NCBI RefSeq assembly: GCF_900101875.1
Contig: NZ_FNAI01000002.1
Location: 558,001 to 622,000, forward strand
DNA: 64,000 nt
Direction: 5' to 3'
DNA from: Mucilaginibacter pineti
Lineage (GTDB): Bacteria > Bacteroidota > Bacteroidia > Sphingobacteriales > Sphingobacteriaceae
Shown one piece after another: positions 43,155-52,591 of this stretch. Position numbers and translations under genes: made by a program. Position 1 is the stretch's first letter. Each line of letters begins with the position of its first letter. The notes below the pieces were generated by a model. It was not told the origin of the DNA and ran no database searches. It saw only the letters and a list, made by a program, of their open reading frames with translations.

Positions 43155-44125
43155 AAAAATAGTCTTAGCGTGTTTAACATATAAAACATGTCCTGAAGGT
43201 CATAACGCTGATCTATAGGTAATGGAACCAGACATCTGGCCAGGTAATTTTCGGTTGTGTTTTTTTTCGTCCATTTAAATACATTGGGCCAATAGGTGGC
43301 AACGTATATTTTTTTCTGAATCAAATGAACCTTTAAATGTCTGTCATTATTTAAAAAAGGATAAACCATTGGTACGGTATCATCATCGGTAGCTTCAAAC
43401 TTGAGTAAGTTAAATTCGGCAAGGTGCTTATGCAGAAAATTAAAGTTTCGTTGCCGTACAAATGCACATTCATTATAATTAACGCTTGAAAGTATTTTTC
43501 TGGTTAATAAGGACATAGACCGGATCTCATTATTTTCCAAATCCCTATTGTTGTTGATGTAGTCGGAATAGCCGGCTTCTACGCCAGCGTCTACACTTTT
43601 TATGAGGTGCGAAAACCGGTGTACAGATGAATCTACGGGTAGCTTTTTAGCAAGCTGTCTTTTAATGTTCAGGTATGCCCCGTCTGAAACCCCAAAAAAC
43701 TTACGGCATGAATAAAATGTATCAATCCCGGCAAGCGGTTCTGAAAAAAAAGCTTGCGAATTATCGATTATAAGGTTTTTGATTTTACTGCTAAGCTCCA
43801 ATACTTTTGCTTGTTTTATACCAAAATAGTTGGTGTATAAAAAGCAGGCATCGGGTTCAATTTCAAAATCAATAATTGGGTTTAATTGGTCATCAATAGT
43901 GTAAAACTGATATTTAAGACCAAGTTTGACTATCGGCTCCAGTAAAACCTCACAAGTAAAGTAAGGTATGTAAATTTTGTTGTACCGTTTTTGAATCAGG
44001 ATATATTCTAACGCATTACGCCCTGTGTTCAAATGAACCAAATCGGGATAGTACTCATTTCCTTGAGGTAGTTCCAGTTCTAAATACCCACCTATGGATT
44101 TCAAAGCGGCTTTGTTTTTTTGCAT
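43151..44125 (-). CDS. Divergent DegT-like PLP-dependent aminotransferase
   Basis: A 324-residue protein with the fold type I pattern: LNTGRNALEYILIQKRY, IYIPYFTCEVLLEPIVKLGL, CFLYTNYFGI, LIIDNSQAFF, and a Lys in YSCRKFFGVSDGAYL at the position of the Schiff-base lysine. It is shorter and more divergent than the other DegT-type genes at 55529 and 59630. It could aminate the keto-sugar made by the CapD-like enzyme, with the GNAT at 42648 acting next. This pathway order is inference. Confidence 0.65.
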   Translation of the reverse strand: MQKNKAALKSIGGYLELELPQGNEYYPDLVHLNTGRNALEYILIQKRYNKIYIPYFTCEVLLEPIVKLGLKYQFYTIDDQLNPIIDFEIEPDACFLYTNYFGIKQAKVLELSSKIKNLIIDNSQAFFSEPLAGIDTFYSCRKFFGVSDGAYLNIKRQLAKKLPVDSSVHRFSHLIKSVDAGVEAGYSDYINNNRDLENNEIRSMSLLTRKILSSVNYNECAFVRQRNFNFLHKHLAEFNLLKFEATDDDTVPMVYPFLNNDRHLKVHLIQKKIYVATYWPNVFKWTKKNTTENYLARCLVPLPIDQRYDLQDMFYMLNTLRLFL

Positions 44126-44155
44126 AGCTGTAAAATTTAATGTGAGAAAAAGTTG

Positions 44156-44959
44156 TTATCCCTGGTCGCTTTTGTACATTCTTAGATGAATGGGTTGGTA
44201 ATATTCATCGAGGCTTTCAGGAATGCGTGAATTATACCCCAATACTTGCCGTTGGTTGGCGCTGAGGTTGTCAATAAAATCATAACCCAATACACGTGGG
44301 TAATCCATTTGTGGTTTAACAAAGGGGCGGGTAAATCCCATAGTTAATGCTCTGCGTGGCTTCGCGGTTGTGTTTTCGCCTGCTGCATGCCATATATTTG
44401 AATCGAACAGAATAATACTGCCTTTTGATGTTACAGCTCTGTCGGCATTTTGATAGAAATAGGATTCATCGGGCTTAATGGCCATTTTATGCGAGCCGGA
44501 TAGAAAATAGGTAGCACCGTTCTCCATTGTAAAATCGTCAAGCGTTACTATCATTTGCACCAGAAATTTGGTGTCGGGCATAAAAGTACGTACATCACGG
44601 TGCATATTACTCAGGTACGGGTGTTCTTGCCGGTAATGAATTACGGCATTGATGCCGTTTAGGATATAATTGCCACCCAAAAAGTAAGTTATTTCATCGT
44701 TGCAATACATGTTTTCTATAAAAGGAAGACTAAAGTTGTCTTTTTCCAGGAGATGATGCAGTGTTCCGGCCATATTGGCACTTATGCCATTTTTTTCCTG
44801 AATTGCCCGGCGTTTAATATATCCTTCTGCCAAATCATAGTTAATGGTTGCAACAAATTCACTATCTAAAGCATTTTCAAAAATAACCCATCCATAATCC
44901 CGCATAGCAACCCGAAAGTCCTCAAAAGATCTCTCCCCATAGTTTAATCTATTTTTCAT
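44156..44959 (-). CDS. Phytanoyl-CoA dioxygenase family protein in the polysaccharide locus
   Basis: A 267-residue Fe(II)/2-oxoglutarate oxygenase-like protein: NMHRDVRTFMPDTKFLVQM (HxD), TMENGATYFLSGSHKMAI, DSNIWHAAGENTTAKPRRAL (distal His and the 2-oxoglutarate Arg region). PhyH-type genes occur in polysaccharide and secondary-metabolite clusters where they hydroxylate or oxidise sugar or lipid groups. The substrate is unknown. It is unrelated in sequence to the 2513 PhyH gene beyond the shared fold. Confidence 0.85.
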   Translation of the reverse strand: MKNRLNYGERSFEDFRVAMRDYGWVIFENALDSEFVATINYDLAEGYIKRRAIQEKNGISANMAGTLHHLLEKDNFSLPFIENMYCNDEITYFLGGNYILNGINAVIHYRQEHPYLSNMHRDVRTFMPDTKFLVQMIVTLDDFTMENGATYFLSGSHKMAIKPDESYFYQNADRAVTSKGSIILFDSNIWHAAGENTTAKPRRALTMGFTRPFVKPQMDYPRVLGYDFIDNLSANQRQVLGYNSRIPESLDEYYQPIHLRMYKSDQG

Positions 44960-44975
44960 GTGTTATAGTATTGAT

Positions 44976-46112
44976 TTAGTCATCTGTTAGGTTCATTATC
45001 TGCATCATCCGGGCATTAACCTTGTGTACATCAAATTTTTCTTGTGCCAGCGCAAGGCCATTAAGCCCGAAATTGATTATAGCCTTATTGTTATTAATAA
45101 AATATTCCATTTTGCATACAAGTTCGGCAGTGTTTTTAATGGGGATTAAAAAACCGTTGGCATTGGGCAACGTTTCAACTGTTTCCCGGCAACCAACAGA
45201 ATCACAGGTAATAATGGGGCGGCCTATGGCCATGGCTTCAAGAAGGCAACGTGGAATGCCTTCGCCGTAATACGATGGCAGTACCACAACGGATGATCCT
45301 CTTATGTAAGGCCTTACGTCATCAACGGCCCCCAGGTACTTTATAACGCTTTTATGCTTTATCTCAGTAAATAAGTTGGGCGATATGGCATCAATATTGT
45401 CGTCGTAAGCACCAATAAGTTTAAAAGTTATATCAGGGTGTTTTAAAAACACAGTTTGCGCAGCTTCAAAATACTCGCGGATCCCTTTGGCATTAATTAA
45501 CCGGGACACCATAATAAAACTTATATTATCAATATCGGGCGCAGTAGGAGCGTAGTGGCTCAAGTCAACCCCCGAGCCATTAACAACTGCCGTTTGATGC
45601 TGCGGAGATATTATCTTGGATTTTAGCAGCGTTTGCAGATCATCTTTATTTTGAAATATAATAGATAAGCCAGGAGTATTCCTCAAGCTAATACGGAGTA
45701 AGCTACGTGTGATTTTGCTTATTACCGATGTATTGCCCGTCACAAAGTTATAGCCCAGCCCGGAAAGCATCGGCGTTATTTTAGGCACGCCATTTAATTT
45801 TGCAACAAGCGTTCCGTATATGACCGGCTTAAGAGTATACGGAAAAAAAACATCCGGTTTTATTTGCCTTATAAGCCTATAAAGTTTAAGTGCATATTGC
45901 AAATCGGCCAAAACAGATACATTACTGCCGTTTAAATTATTCTCAAATACAATTATTTTGAGCGATGCAAGTTTTGAACGCAGTTCGCACGGTATTGGAG
46001 GTGTAAAAACATACACAGTATGTTTTTTTTGCATCAACTCAATTAAGTTAGATCTGAAGTCAATCAACGATTTGACTGAATCGCAGGCAATCAATACTTT
46101 TTTGCTTGTCAT
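44976..46112 (-). CDS. Glycosyltransferase family 4 (capM-like)
   Basis: A 378-residue GT-B enzyme. N-terminal acceptor domain (DVFFPYTLKPVIYGTLVAKL, TPMLSGLGYNFVTG) and C-terminal donor domain (FIMVSRLINAKGIREYFEAA, VVLPSYYGEGIPRCLLEAMA with the E-x7-E pair, GRPIITCDSVGCRETV). It adds one sugar to the lipid-linked repeat unit. The pattern resembles UDP-GalNAc/FucNAc transferases (PglA type). Donor specificity unproven. Confidence 0.88.
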   Translation of the reverse strand: MTSKKVLIACDSVKSLIDFRSNLIELMQKKHTVYVFTPPIPCELRSKLASLKIIVFENNLNGSNVSVLADLQYALKLYRLIRQIKPDVFFPYTLKPVIYGTLVAKLNGVPKITPMLSGLGYNFVTGNTSVISKITRSLLRISLRNTPGLSIIFQNKDDLQTLLKSKIISPQHQTAVVNGSGVDLSHYAPTAPDIDNISFIMVSRLINAKGIREYFEAAQTVFLKHPDITFKLIGAYDDNIDAISPNLFTEIKHKSVIKYLGAVDDVRPYIRGSSVVVLPSYYGEGIPRCLLEAMAIGRPIITCDSVGCRETVETLPNANGFLIPIKNTAELVCKMEYFINNNKAIINFGLNGLALAQEKFDVHKVNARMMQIMNLTDD

Positions 46113-46277
46113 AATTATATAATAAGCAACTGGCTATAGCGCGGGGTTAATTAGGATTATCCAGGTGACTTGTATGCTCGGATAATCAAACATAGTTGTG
46201 CCGAGTGATAGTTGATTAAATTTTCGGGGATACCAACCAGTGCGATCTCTGGATGCCGGTAGGGAGTATAACAAGCA

Positions 46278-47363
46278 TTATTGAACAAGTACTGTCCCGG
46301 CTGTTATATTTTTAATATGATAAAACTTTTTATACCAGGCTATAAAACGCTCTACCCCGGTATGTACAGAAACCTGCGGTTTATAGTTTAGCATTTCATT
46401 TAAATTGGAAACATCGGCACAGGTTTCGGCAACATCGCCATCCTGCATGGGCTTAAATGTTTTGATTGCTTTTTTGTTTACCTGAATTTCAATTTCACTA
46501 ACAAAATCAAGCAGGCTTACAGGGGCACCTCTGCCAATATTAAAAACCCTGAATGGAGCCGTAGAGGTAGCTGGATCGGGTTTTTTAGCATCCCACAGAT
46601 AGTTAACTTCTGCAGGCTGATCAATAACGTGTGTAATTCCGTCAACAATGTCATCTATGTAGGTGAAATCGCGCAGCATATTCCCGTTATTAAAAACCTC
46701 GATAGGTTTGCCCTCTAAAATAGCTTTTGTGAAAATGAATAAAGCCATATCCGGCCGGCCCCATGGCCCGTAAACAGTAAAAAAACGTAAACCCGTGGTG
46801 CGGAGATTAAATAAATGGCTATAGGTATGTGCCATCATTTCATTGGCTTTTTTTGAAGCTGCATATAATGAAACTGGATGGTCGGCAATATCATGTTCGC
46901 TGAAAGGCATTTTTTTGTTTAACCCATAAACGCTTGACGAACTGGCGTATACAAGGTGATTGATTTTAAAATGCCTGCAGCATTCCAGGATGTTTAAAAA
47001 ACCCTTTACGTTTGAATCGATGTACACATCGGGGTTGGTAAGGCTGTAGCGTACCCCCGCCTGTGCGGCCAGGTTACACACGGCATCAAACTGGTAGGTT
47101 TGGAAGTGTTGCTCCAGGTTTTGCTTATCTGTTATATCCAGTTTTATAAAAGTATAGTTTGGATGCTTTACACTGCAAACAGGTTTGTTATAAGCCAGGT
47201 CTGATACTTTTATTCCTGCATCCAACAATCGGGCATGTTTTAATTTTACATCATAGTAATCGTTAATGTTGTCTATACCCACAACAGTGTCGCCGCGTTT
47301 TAGTAGTTTTTGGGCTAAGTGATAGCCAATAAATCCCGCAGTGCCGGTGATTAAAATTTTCAT
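46278..47363 (-). CDS. UDP-glucuronate 4-epimerase-like NAD-dependent epimerase
   Basis: A 361-residue extended SDR: ILITGTAGFIGYHLAQKLL, DNINDYYDVKLKHARL, FDAVCNLAAQAGVRYSLTNP, SSSSVYGLNKKMPFSE, YAASKKANEMMAHTYSHLF, TVYGPWGRPDMALFIFTKAI. These match CapI/UDP-glucuronate epimerases, making UDP-galacturonate. Together with the dehydrogenase at 62247 this implies a uronic acid in the polymer. It carries a small Gly/Ala-rich C-terminal end. The gap to the next gene holds no further ORF. Confidence 0.9.
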   Translation of the reverse strand: MKILITGTAGFIGYHLAQKLLKRGDTVVGIDNINDYYDVKLKHARLLDAGIKVSDLAYNKPVCSVKHPNYTFIKLDITDKQNLEQHFQTYQFDAVCNLAAQAGVRYSLTNPDVYIDSNVKGFLNILECCRHFKINHLVYASSSSVYGLNKKMPFSEHDIADHPVSLYAASKKANEMMAHTYSHLFNLRTTGLRFFTVYGPWGRPDMALFIFTKAILEGKPIEVFNNGNMLRDFTYIDDIVDGITHVIDQPAEVNYLWDAKKPDPATSTAPFRVFNIGRGAPVSLLDFVSEIEIQVNKKAIKTFKPMQDGDVAETCADVSNLNEMLNYKPQVSVHTGVERFIAWYKKFYHIKNITAGTVLVQ

Positions 47364-47503
47364 AAAAAAGTGAAATTAGGTTTAAACAGAATGCCTCAAC
47401 AGAAAAGGCTGTTAATTAATTGGTTGGTAGCGCAAGCGCCTGACAGGTATGGGAAATACCTGTATGAATAGAAATAATGGCAGGAAACGGAAATTATGCG
47501 TAT

Positions 47504-47935
47504 TTACTTCAGGGTATAGGTATATTTTCGTCCGTTTTTAAGTGGGTCGCTATTATCTGAAGTTGAAAAATACAATGTGTTGCCCCAATGGCTAAATTGT
47601 CCCAGCCCAAAACTGCGGATATCATGATGATTGGAATGGGCTGGCCCCAGTTCAACGCCATTTTCAAACAACTTAAGCTTTGAAATAGTTGGCAACGCAT
47701 TTGAATCGCCTATATCAGTTAAATCGTAGCCTATTTTATAGCTAAAGCCGCTGTCACTTCTTAAACCTATCAGATTTATTGATTTAATGGATTCGTCTTG
47801 TGTGGTAACATTTGTGGTCGTTGGTACTTTTGGCGCCGGCTGATCACCTTTTTTACAGCTATTGAAAAATATACAGGTGGTTGTTAGTATTGCAAACAAC
47901 GCAACGTTTCGGATGGATTTACTTGTTGTTTTCAT
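47504..47935 (-). CDS. Small lipoprotein of unknown function in the polysaccharide locus
   Basis: A 143-residue lipoprotein: signal peptide with lipobox FFNSCKKGD, a short Pro/Thr linker, then a compact beta-rich domain (SIKSINLIGLRSDSGFSYKI, ISKLKLFENGVELG). Not recognised as a known family. It is unusual among glycosyltransferases and could be a secreted component binding the finished polymer. Confidence 0.7.
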   Translation of the reverse strand: MKTTSKSIRNVALFAILTTTCIFFNSCKKGDQPAPKVPTTTNVTTQDESIKSINLIGLRSDSGFSYKIGYDLTDIGDSNALPTISKLKLFENGVELGPAHSNHHDIRSFGLGQFSHWGNTLYFSTSDNSDPLKNGRKYTYTLK

Positions 47936-47989
47936 AAAAATATTAATTAATTAAAGTTATTGCACTATCATATTTGGATTGCGGATTGG

Positions 47990-49060
47990 TTATTTCAGCG
48001 CACTCAATATAGATTTGATGAAAACTTCAGGGGTACGGTCTTCTATATATTGCAGAATTTGATCTTTATTATCAGCAACGGTAATAAGTGCTGTATTAAT
48101 GGTAGTTGCTAACGAGTTTACGTTATCAGCTTCGGCCAGGTAAATACCGGGGATCTCGTCAATATCGCCAGCGCAGTTAGTGCTGATCACGATGGGGTTA
48201 AGGATCAGCATCTGTAATAACACATTCGGGAACCCCTCTTTTATTGATGATACAACACAGGCTTTTGCCCGCTTAAAATATGGCATTGGATTGGCAACCC
48301 AGCCTCTTAATATAACCCTTTCCGCTAATTTCAAATCACTGATAAGTTTTTCAAGGATGGTTTGTTCTGGCCCTTCACCCAATATCAAAAGTTGTAGGTT
48401 GGGGTATGTATTTTTAATTTCATTGAAGGCCATTATCAGTATTTGAAATCCTTTTTCAGGTATCAAACGTCCGGCTGCACAAATAAATTCGGTATGAGTA
48501 TCCTCAGCAGGCAGCGCAATCTCCGCAGTGATTAAAATTTGTTCAATATCAACCGGATTTTTCTGAACAATTACTTTTCGCCCGTTTATATAAGGGAGGT
48601 GATGGGTAAAGTAGCGACGCATGCTGGCGGTTTGGCATACAACCAGGTTCACCCCGGGGTAACCAAGCCGGTATGCCAACTGATAGCTCCATTTTTTTAA
48701 ACCGTTATACCTTGTTAAAACAGACGAGCATTCTCTTACTATAAGTTTTGATTTTAAATAACCAATTCGTTTTAAAAAGCCCAGGTAAGCATTTAAATAA
48801 GGGTGGGTACTAAAAATGATGTAGCCTGTACGATAATGGCCTAATGCTTTTATTAAGTTGCAAAAACCCCTAAGTATACTTTGTGTACTCACATAGTCAA
48901 CATGCAGGCCAGCGGGTATATTTAAGCCGCCCGTGTCAACCTTTTTTAAAAACAGCAGGGCGGCATTGCTGGCATGGGCGGCCTGCAGTAATACATTTTC
49001 GGCCCCGTTTGCTTTGTTGGTAATTGAAATAAAAAGTAGTTTAGGCTGAGTACTTGGCAT
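47990..49060 (-). CDS. Glycosyltransferase family 4
   Basis: A 356-residue GT-B enzyme: ITNKANGAENVLLQAAHAS, EFICAAGRLIPEKGFQILIM, LLILGEGPEQTILEKLI, RVILRGWVANPMPYFKRAKA, SSIKEGFPNVLLQMLILN. Retaining GT4 family member adding a sugar to the repeat unit. Overlaps the stop/start of the next gene at 49060. Confidence 0.88.
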   Translation of the reverse strand: MPSTQPKLLFISITNKANGAENVLLQAAHASNAALLFLKKVDTGGLNIPAGLHVDYVSTQSILRGFCNLIKALGHYRTGYIIFSTHPYLNAYLGFLKRIGYLKSKLIVRECSSVLTRYNGLKKWSYQLAYRLGYPGVNLVVCQTASMRRYFTHHLPYINGRKVIVQKNPVDIEQILITAEIALPAEDTHTEFICAAGRLIPEKGFQILIMAFNEIKNTYPNLQLLILGEGPEQTILEKLISDLKLAERVILRGWVANPMPYFKRAKACVVSSIKEGFPNVLLQMLILNPIVISTNCAGDIDEIPGIYLAEADNVNSLATTINTALITVADNKDQILQYIEDRTPEVFIKSILSALK

Positions 49061-49977
49061 TAGTTAGGCTTATTGATGTTTTTGAGTTTCCTGATTACTT
49101 TTTTTAAAGGCCCCAAAGCGCTAAATACTTTGCGTTTACCGTCAACTATCAGCAAGCCATCTTCAAAGTTTATGGTGTGCAATCCTTCGTCATAAGGCGA
49201 TTGCGGTAGTAACTCAAAAGCGGTGTGATATTGGAAGTCTGTTTCAGTGATGGTGGTTATTTCATTGATCATCACCGACCCTCCATAGCATTTTTTAGGA
49301 TTTTGACTCGGCATATAAAGTTTTTGGCCAACGATGAACAACCTACCTGCCGACCGGCTTACATTTGAAGCCACGTTGATCGGGTTTTGTTGATGTGCCG
49401 CAAATGGCATATTGAGCTCGTCTGCATAAAATAAATACAGCAAACCATGCTGCCCAGAGATACTGGTAAACAGCCAGTATTTGTTGTTATAATGTATAAT
49501 TGAACTGTCAACAAAAGCCTGTCCATCCAAAAGTATCCTGATCTTTTTAAATTTATTAGGGTTACTCATATCAATCTGGTACAGTGCAACCTGTTTAGCC
49601 GATGCGGTTTCGGGGATACAGTATAGCTGATCGCTATCAGTAAACATATAAGGATAGGAGAGGTGAATGTCGTTTTTCATGATGCCATTTACTTTTTTCT
49701 TGTTTTTAAAATGCATGTCATCGGTCATCATGATTTCTCCTTTGCCCTTCCAAAAATTAAGCTCTTCATAATAAAGGTGCAGGCGCCCATTTATATTTGC
49801 GGTAAAAGGGTCGGCTGCATAATCTGCTGTATCTTCTGATAACCAGTTGATCTTTCCGTTTAATTGCTGGGTGTGGATAAAGTTTTCAGGCGATTGTGAT
49901 ATATAACCTATATTCCATTTATCATAACAGAAGAGTTTATGAAAAATTAAATTTAGTGCAGAGATAAGATCTTTCAT
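49060..49977 (-). CDS. GINT1-like glycosyltransferase/propeller domain protein
   Basis: A 305-residue protein without the usual GT-A/GT-B motifs. It has a beta-propeller-like series: DYAADPFTANINGRLHLYYE, GIMKNDIHLSYPYMFTDSDQ, LYCIPETASAKQVALYQI, FVDSSIIHYNNKYWLFTSIS, SNVSRSAGRLFIVGQKLY. This pattern, including ADPF and SYPYMF, occurs in the C-terminal region of plant glucosamine inositolphosphorylceramide transferase-like proteins and in bacterial polysaccharide-locus homologues. Its reaction in bacteria is not established. Confidence 0.6.
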   Translation of the reverse strand: MKDLISALNLIFHKLFCYDKWNIGYISQSPENFIHTQQLNGKINWLSEDTADYAADPFTANINGRLHLYYEELNFWKGKGEIMMTDDMHFKNKKKVNGIMKNDIHLSYPYMFTDSDQLYCIPETASAKQVALYQIDMSNPNKFKKIRILLDGQAFVDSSIIHYNNKYWLFTSISGQHGLLYLFYADELNMPFAAHQQNPINVASNVSRSAGRLFIVGQKLYMPSQNPKKCYGGSVMINEITTITETDFQYHTAFELLPQSPYDEGLHTINFEDGLLIVDGKRKVFSALGPLKKVIRKLKNINKPN

Positions 49978-50705
49978 ACGCGGAATATTTTTTTTAGAAG
50001 TGACAGGAATGTTAGTGAGATAGGTACATAGTCGGTTTCCTGTAGCAGGGTACCACCAAAACTATCTTTGAACTTATTGATTTTTAAAAGCTCTGTATCT
50101 TTAGTGTCATGGGCATAACCGCCCAGGTCGTATATTTTAAACCCCAGCTGCTTAAAAAAACAGATATCATCAAAATGTAGTAGGCGGTTTGCCCTGCCGG
50201 CCACAGCCTTTAACTGGGTGTCGTTTTCATTTCTGAACAACGATGCCGAATGCAAAAGCCTTACTCTTTGTAAGGCATTGTCGCGAATGTAGGCATGCAT
50301 CACAATGTCCTGACCTTGGTGTACAGCTTTGGTAATGAATAAGTGGGGTTTGTATTTATAAAAATCTTTATTGAGTTTTTTGAGGCCCTTTGTGAGCGCG
50401 AATGAGTTGTAAAATTCAATAAACGGTTTAATGCCGGTGCCCATTATACTTGTTACACCATCTTTTGCTGCCCTGCGTATTTCGTAAGCGGTGTTTTTAT
50501 CAAAGTTGGCTTCAATTGCAGTTACCGGTGCGCTTATATCAATTACTTTTGTAAAAAAAGCTTCTTTACGGTATCCGGCAACTGTATCGCAGCTTTTACT
50601 TTGTTTGTAGTATTTCAAAAGGCATCCCCACAAATTGGGTTTTGCCGCAAACCATACAACCGTATAAGGCACTATTCGCATAGCCCTGCTGCTAATCTGG
50701 ATCAT
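49974..50705 (-). CDS. FemAB/GNAT-like acyltransferase (second in the locus)
   Basis: About 243 residues from the ATG before MIQISSRAMRIV, 15 nt after the asnB stop; a longer form overlapping asnB is possible. GNAT-like features: YEIRRAAKDGVTSIMG, DIVMHAYIRDNALQRVRLLH, RANRLLHFDDICFFKQLGFK, IYDLGGYAHDTKD. Resembles bacterial amino-acyl or acyl transferases tied to polysaccharide assembly. Adjacent to AsnB, so the two may modify a uronic acid or amino sugar with an amide group. Confidence 0.55.
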   Translation of the reverse strand: MIQISSRAMRIVPYTVVWFAAKPNLWGCLLKYYKQSKSCDTVAGYRKEAFFTKVIDISAPVTAIEANFDKNTAYEIRRAAKDGVTSIMGTGIKPFIEFYNSFALTKGLKKLNKDFYKYKPHLFITKAVHQGQDIVMHAYIRDNALQRVRLLHSASLFRNENDTQLKAVAGRANRLLHFDDICFFKQLGFKIYDLGGYAHDTKDTELLKINKFKDSFGGTLLQETDYVPISLTFLSLLKKIFRV

Positions 50706-50719
50706 AAACTTTTTTGTAT

Positions 50720-52561
50720 TTAAGCTACCTGGTATGTTGATACAGCTTTCAAATTTTGATTTTTTAACCATTGGCTAAACACCAGTAGTTTCCATATTTG
50801 TGATGCCCTGTTCCATTTGCCGCTCATGTGCTCGTTTATCATTGCATACGATTTTTGCACATTGATACCAGGAATATTCTGTAATTCGCTAATTGACAGG
50901 TGATCCATCACATGATCCCTCAACTCGTTTTTAAACCAATGATTGAGGGGCATACTAAAACCAGATTTTGGCCTGTCAAATAATTGCGCCGGGGCATGTT
51001 GATATAAAATGTCTTTCAGGATCTTTTTTTGTACACCAGATTTAAACTTGTAACTATCCGGGAGGGTTTGCGCAAAAGTCACTACCCGGTGGTCCATAAG
51101 TGGTGCCCTGGCTTCTAATGAAAATGCCATGGTACCACGATCAACTTTGGTATTTATATCACCATTTAAATAGGTTTTTGTATCAAAGGCCGATAGCTTT
51201 TGGAGTATGCTCATTGACTTTGACGACCAGATATCCATAAAAGGTACCTGGAGGCCAATGTTTGGGTTGTTAAGCCAGGAATATTCTAACCCGCCAAGTG
51301 TAAGGCCGTAAAGCGAACTTATTTTTGAATTACAAATGCCCAATGCTATTAACTTATGGCGGTAGTTAGGCGATATCCGGATAACATCTGCAATTTTTTT
51401 GCGTACAGCCAGTGGGCATTTAAACAGCTGGTCAACCATGTTAAACCATTTATAGCGGCTGTATCCTAAAAAACTCTCGTCACCACCATCTCCGCTTAAA
51501 ACCACGGTGACATGTTTTTTGGTGTGTTTGCTTAATAGCAAGGTAGGGATAGCGCTTGGATCGGCAAATGGTTCATCATAGTATTGACCAAAATGTTCAA
51601 TGAGCTCAATACCTTCTTCTTTGTTGCATGTAATAGTATGATGATCTGTTTGCAAATGCGCTGCGATTTTTTGAGCAAATACACTTTCATCAAAACCTTT
51701 TTCGTTGAATTTTATGCAAAAGGTTTTTACATTTTTATAGCTTTTGGCGGCTAATGCAGCCACAAGCGAAGAATCAATGCCACCTGAAAGGTATACACCT
51801 AAAGGCACATCGGCATGCAGCCGTATATCTACCGCGTTGCTAATTAATCGGGTTAAATCTGTTTGGGCCTCTGCGTATGATCCTTTATATAGTTCGATGC
51901 GGCCTAAATCCAGATCCCAATATTTTTTTGAAGTAAAATTGCCGGTATTACAATCGAAACGAAATGAATGCCCGGCTTCGAGTTTTTTGATCTCGTTCCA
52001 TGCTGTTTTTGGTTCGGGAACATATCCCCAAATAAAATACTCGTTAATGGCCAGTTCATCAATAGTTACATCCCTGCCTATACATATTTGTGATGGCTGA
52101 CTGGCAAACTCAAAATCATAGCCACTGTGAGCATAATAAAACGGTTTTTTGCCAAGTCTGTCGCGTGCGCCAAAAAATTGCCGGGTTTGGGTATCATAAA
52201 TTACAAAGGCAAACATGCCGTTGAAATGGTTAACACAATTATCGCGGTATTCCATAAAGGCAGCCGCTATTACTTCGGTGTCCGAATCGGTTGTAAACCG
52301 GTAACCCATTGCTACAAGTTTTATTCTTAATGACCTGTAGTTATAAATTTCGCCGTTGAATACTATTTTAAGATGATGGTAATTAAAAGGCTGGTTAGAC
52401 CGATGATCTAAATCAACAATAGCCAGGCGGTTATGACCTAAAATAACCGGACCGGTACGCTCAAAGCCCGAATAGTCGGGCCCTCTGAAATTTGTCCTTG
52501 CCAGTTTTTGAAATATGATCTCATCTTCATATTTCACTGTTGATCCATATATTCCGCACAT
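50720..52561 (-). CDS. asnB: Asparagine synthetase (glutamine-hydrolysing)-like, AsnB
   Basis: A 613-residue class II amidotransferase. The N-terminal nucleophile Cys2 is intact (MCGIYGSTVKYEDE), followed by RLAIVDLDHRSNQPF and FNGEIYNYRSLR; the C-terminal synthetase domain has GVYLSGGIDSSLVAALAAK and VVLSGDGGDESFLGYSRYKW. In capsule loci AsnB homologues amidate uronic acids or other carboxylated sugars (WbpS-like) rather than make asparagine. The nearby UDP-glucuronate/UDP-GlcNAc dehydrogenase supports that reading. Confidence 0.92.
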   Translation of the reverse strand: MCGIYGSTVKYEDEIIFQKLARTNFRGPDYSGFERTGPVILGHNRLAIVDLDHRSNQPFNYHHLKIVFNGEIYNYRSLRIKLVAMGYRFTTDSDTEVIAAAFMEYRDNCVNHFNGMFAFVIYDTQTRQFFGARDRLGKKPFYYAHSGYDFEFASQPSQICIGRDVTIDELAINEYFIWGYVPEPKTAWNEIKKLEAGHSFRFDCNTGNFTSKKYWDLDLGRIELYKGSYAEAQTDLTRLISNAVDIRLHADVPLGVYLSGGIDSSLVAALAAKSYKNVKTFCIKFNEKGFDESVFAQKIAAHLQTDHHTITCNKEEGIELIEHFGQYYDEPFADPSAIPTLLLSKHTKKHVTVVLSGDGGDESFLGYSRYKWFNMVDQLFKCPLAVRKKIADVIRISPNYRHKLIALGICNSKISSLYGLTLGGLEYSWLNNPNIGLQVPFMDIWSSKSMSILQKLSAFDTKTYLNGDINTKVDRGTMAFSLEARAPLMDHRVVTFAQTLPDSYKFKSGVQKKILKDILYQHAPAQLFDRPKSGFSMPLNHWFKNELRDHVMDHLSISELQNIPGINVQKSYAMINEHMSGKWNRASQIWKLLVFSQWLKNQNLKAVSTYQVA

Positions 52562-52591
52562 ATATAAAAAGGCTATAGGTGAATTGTTTGT

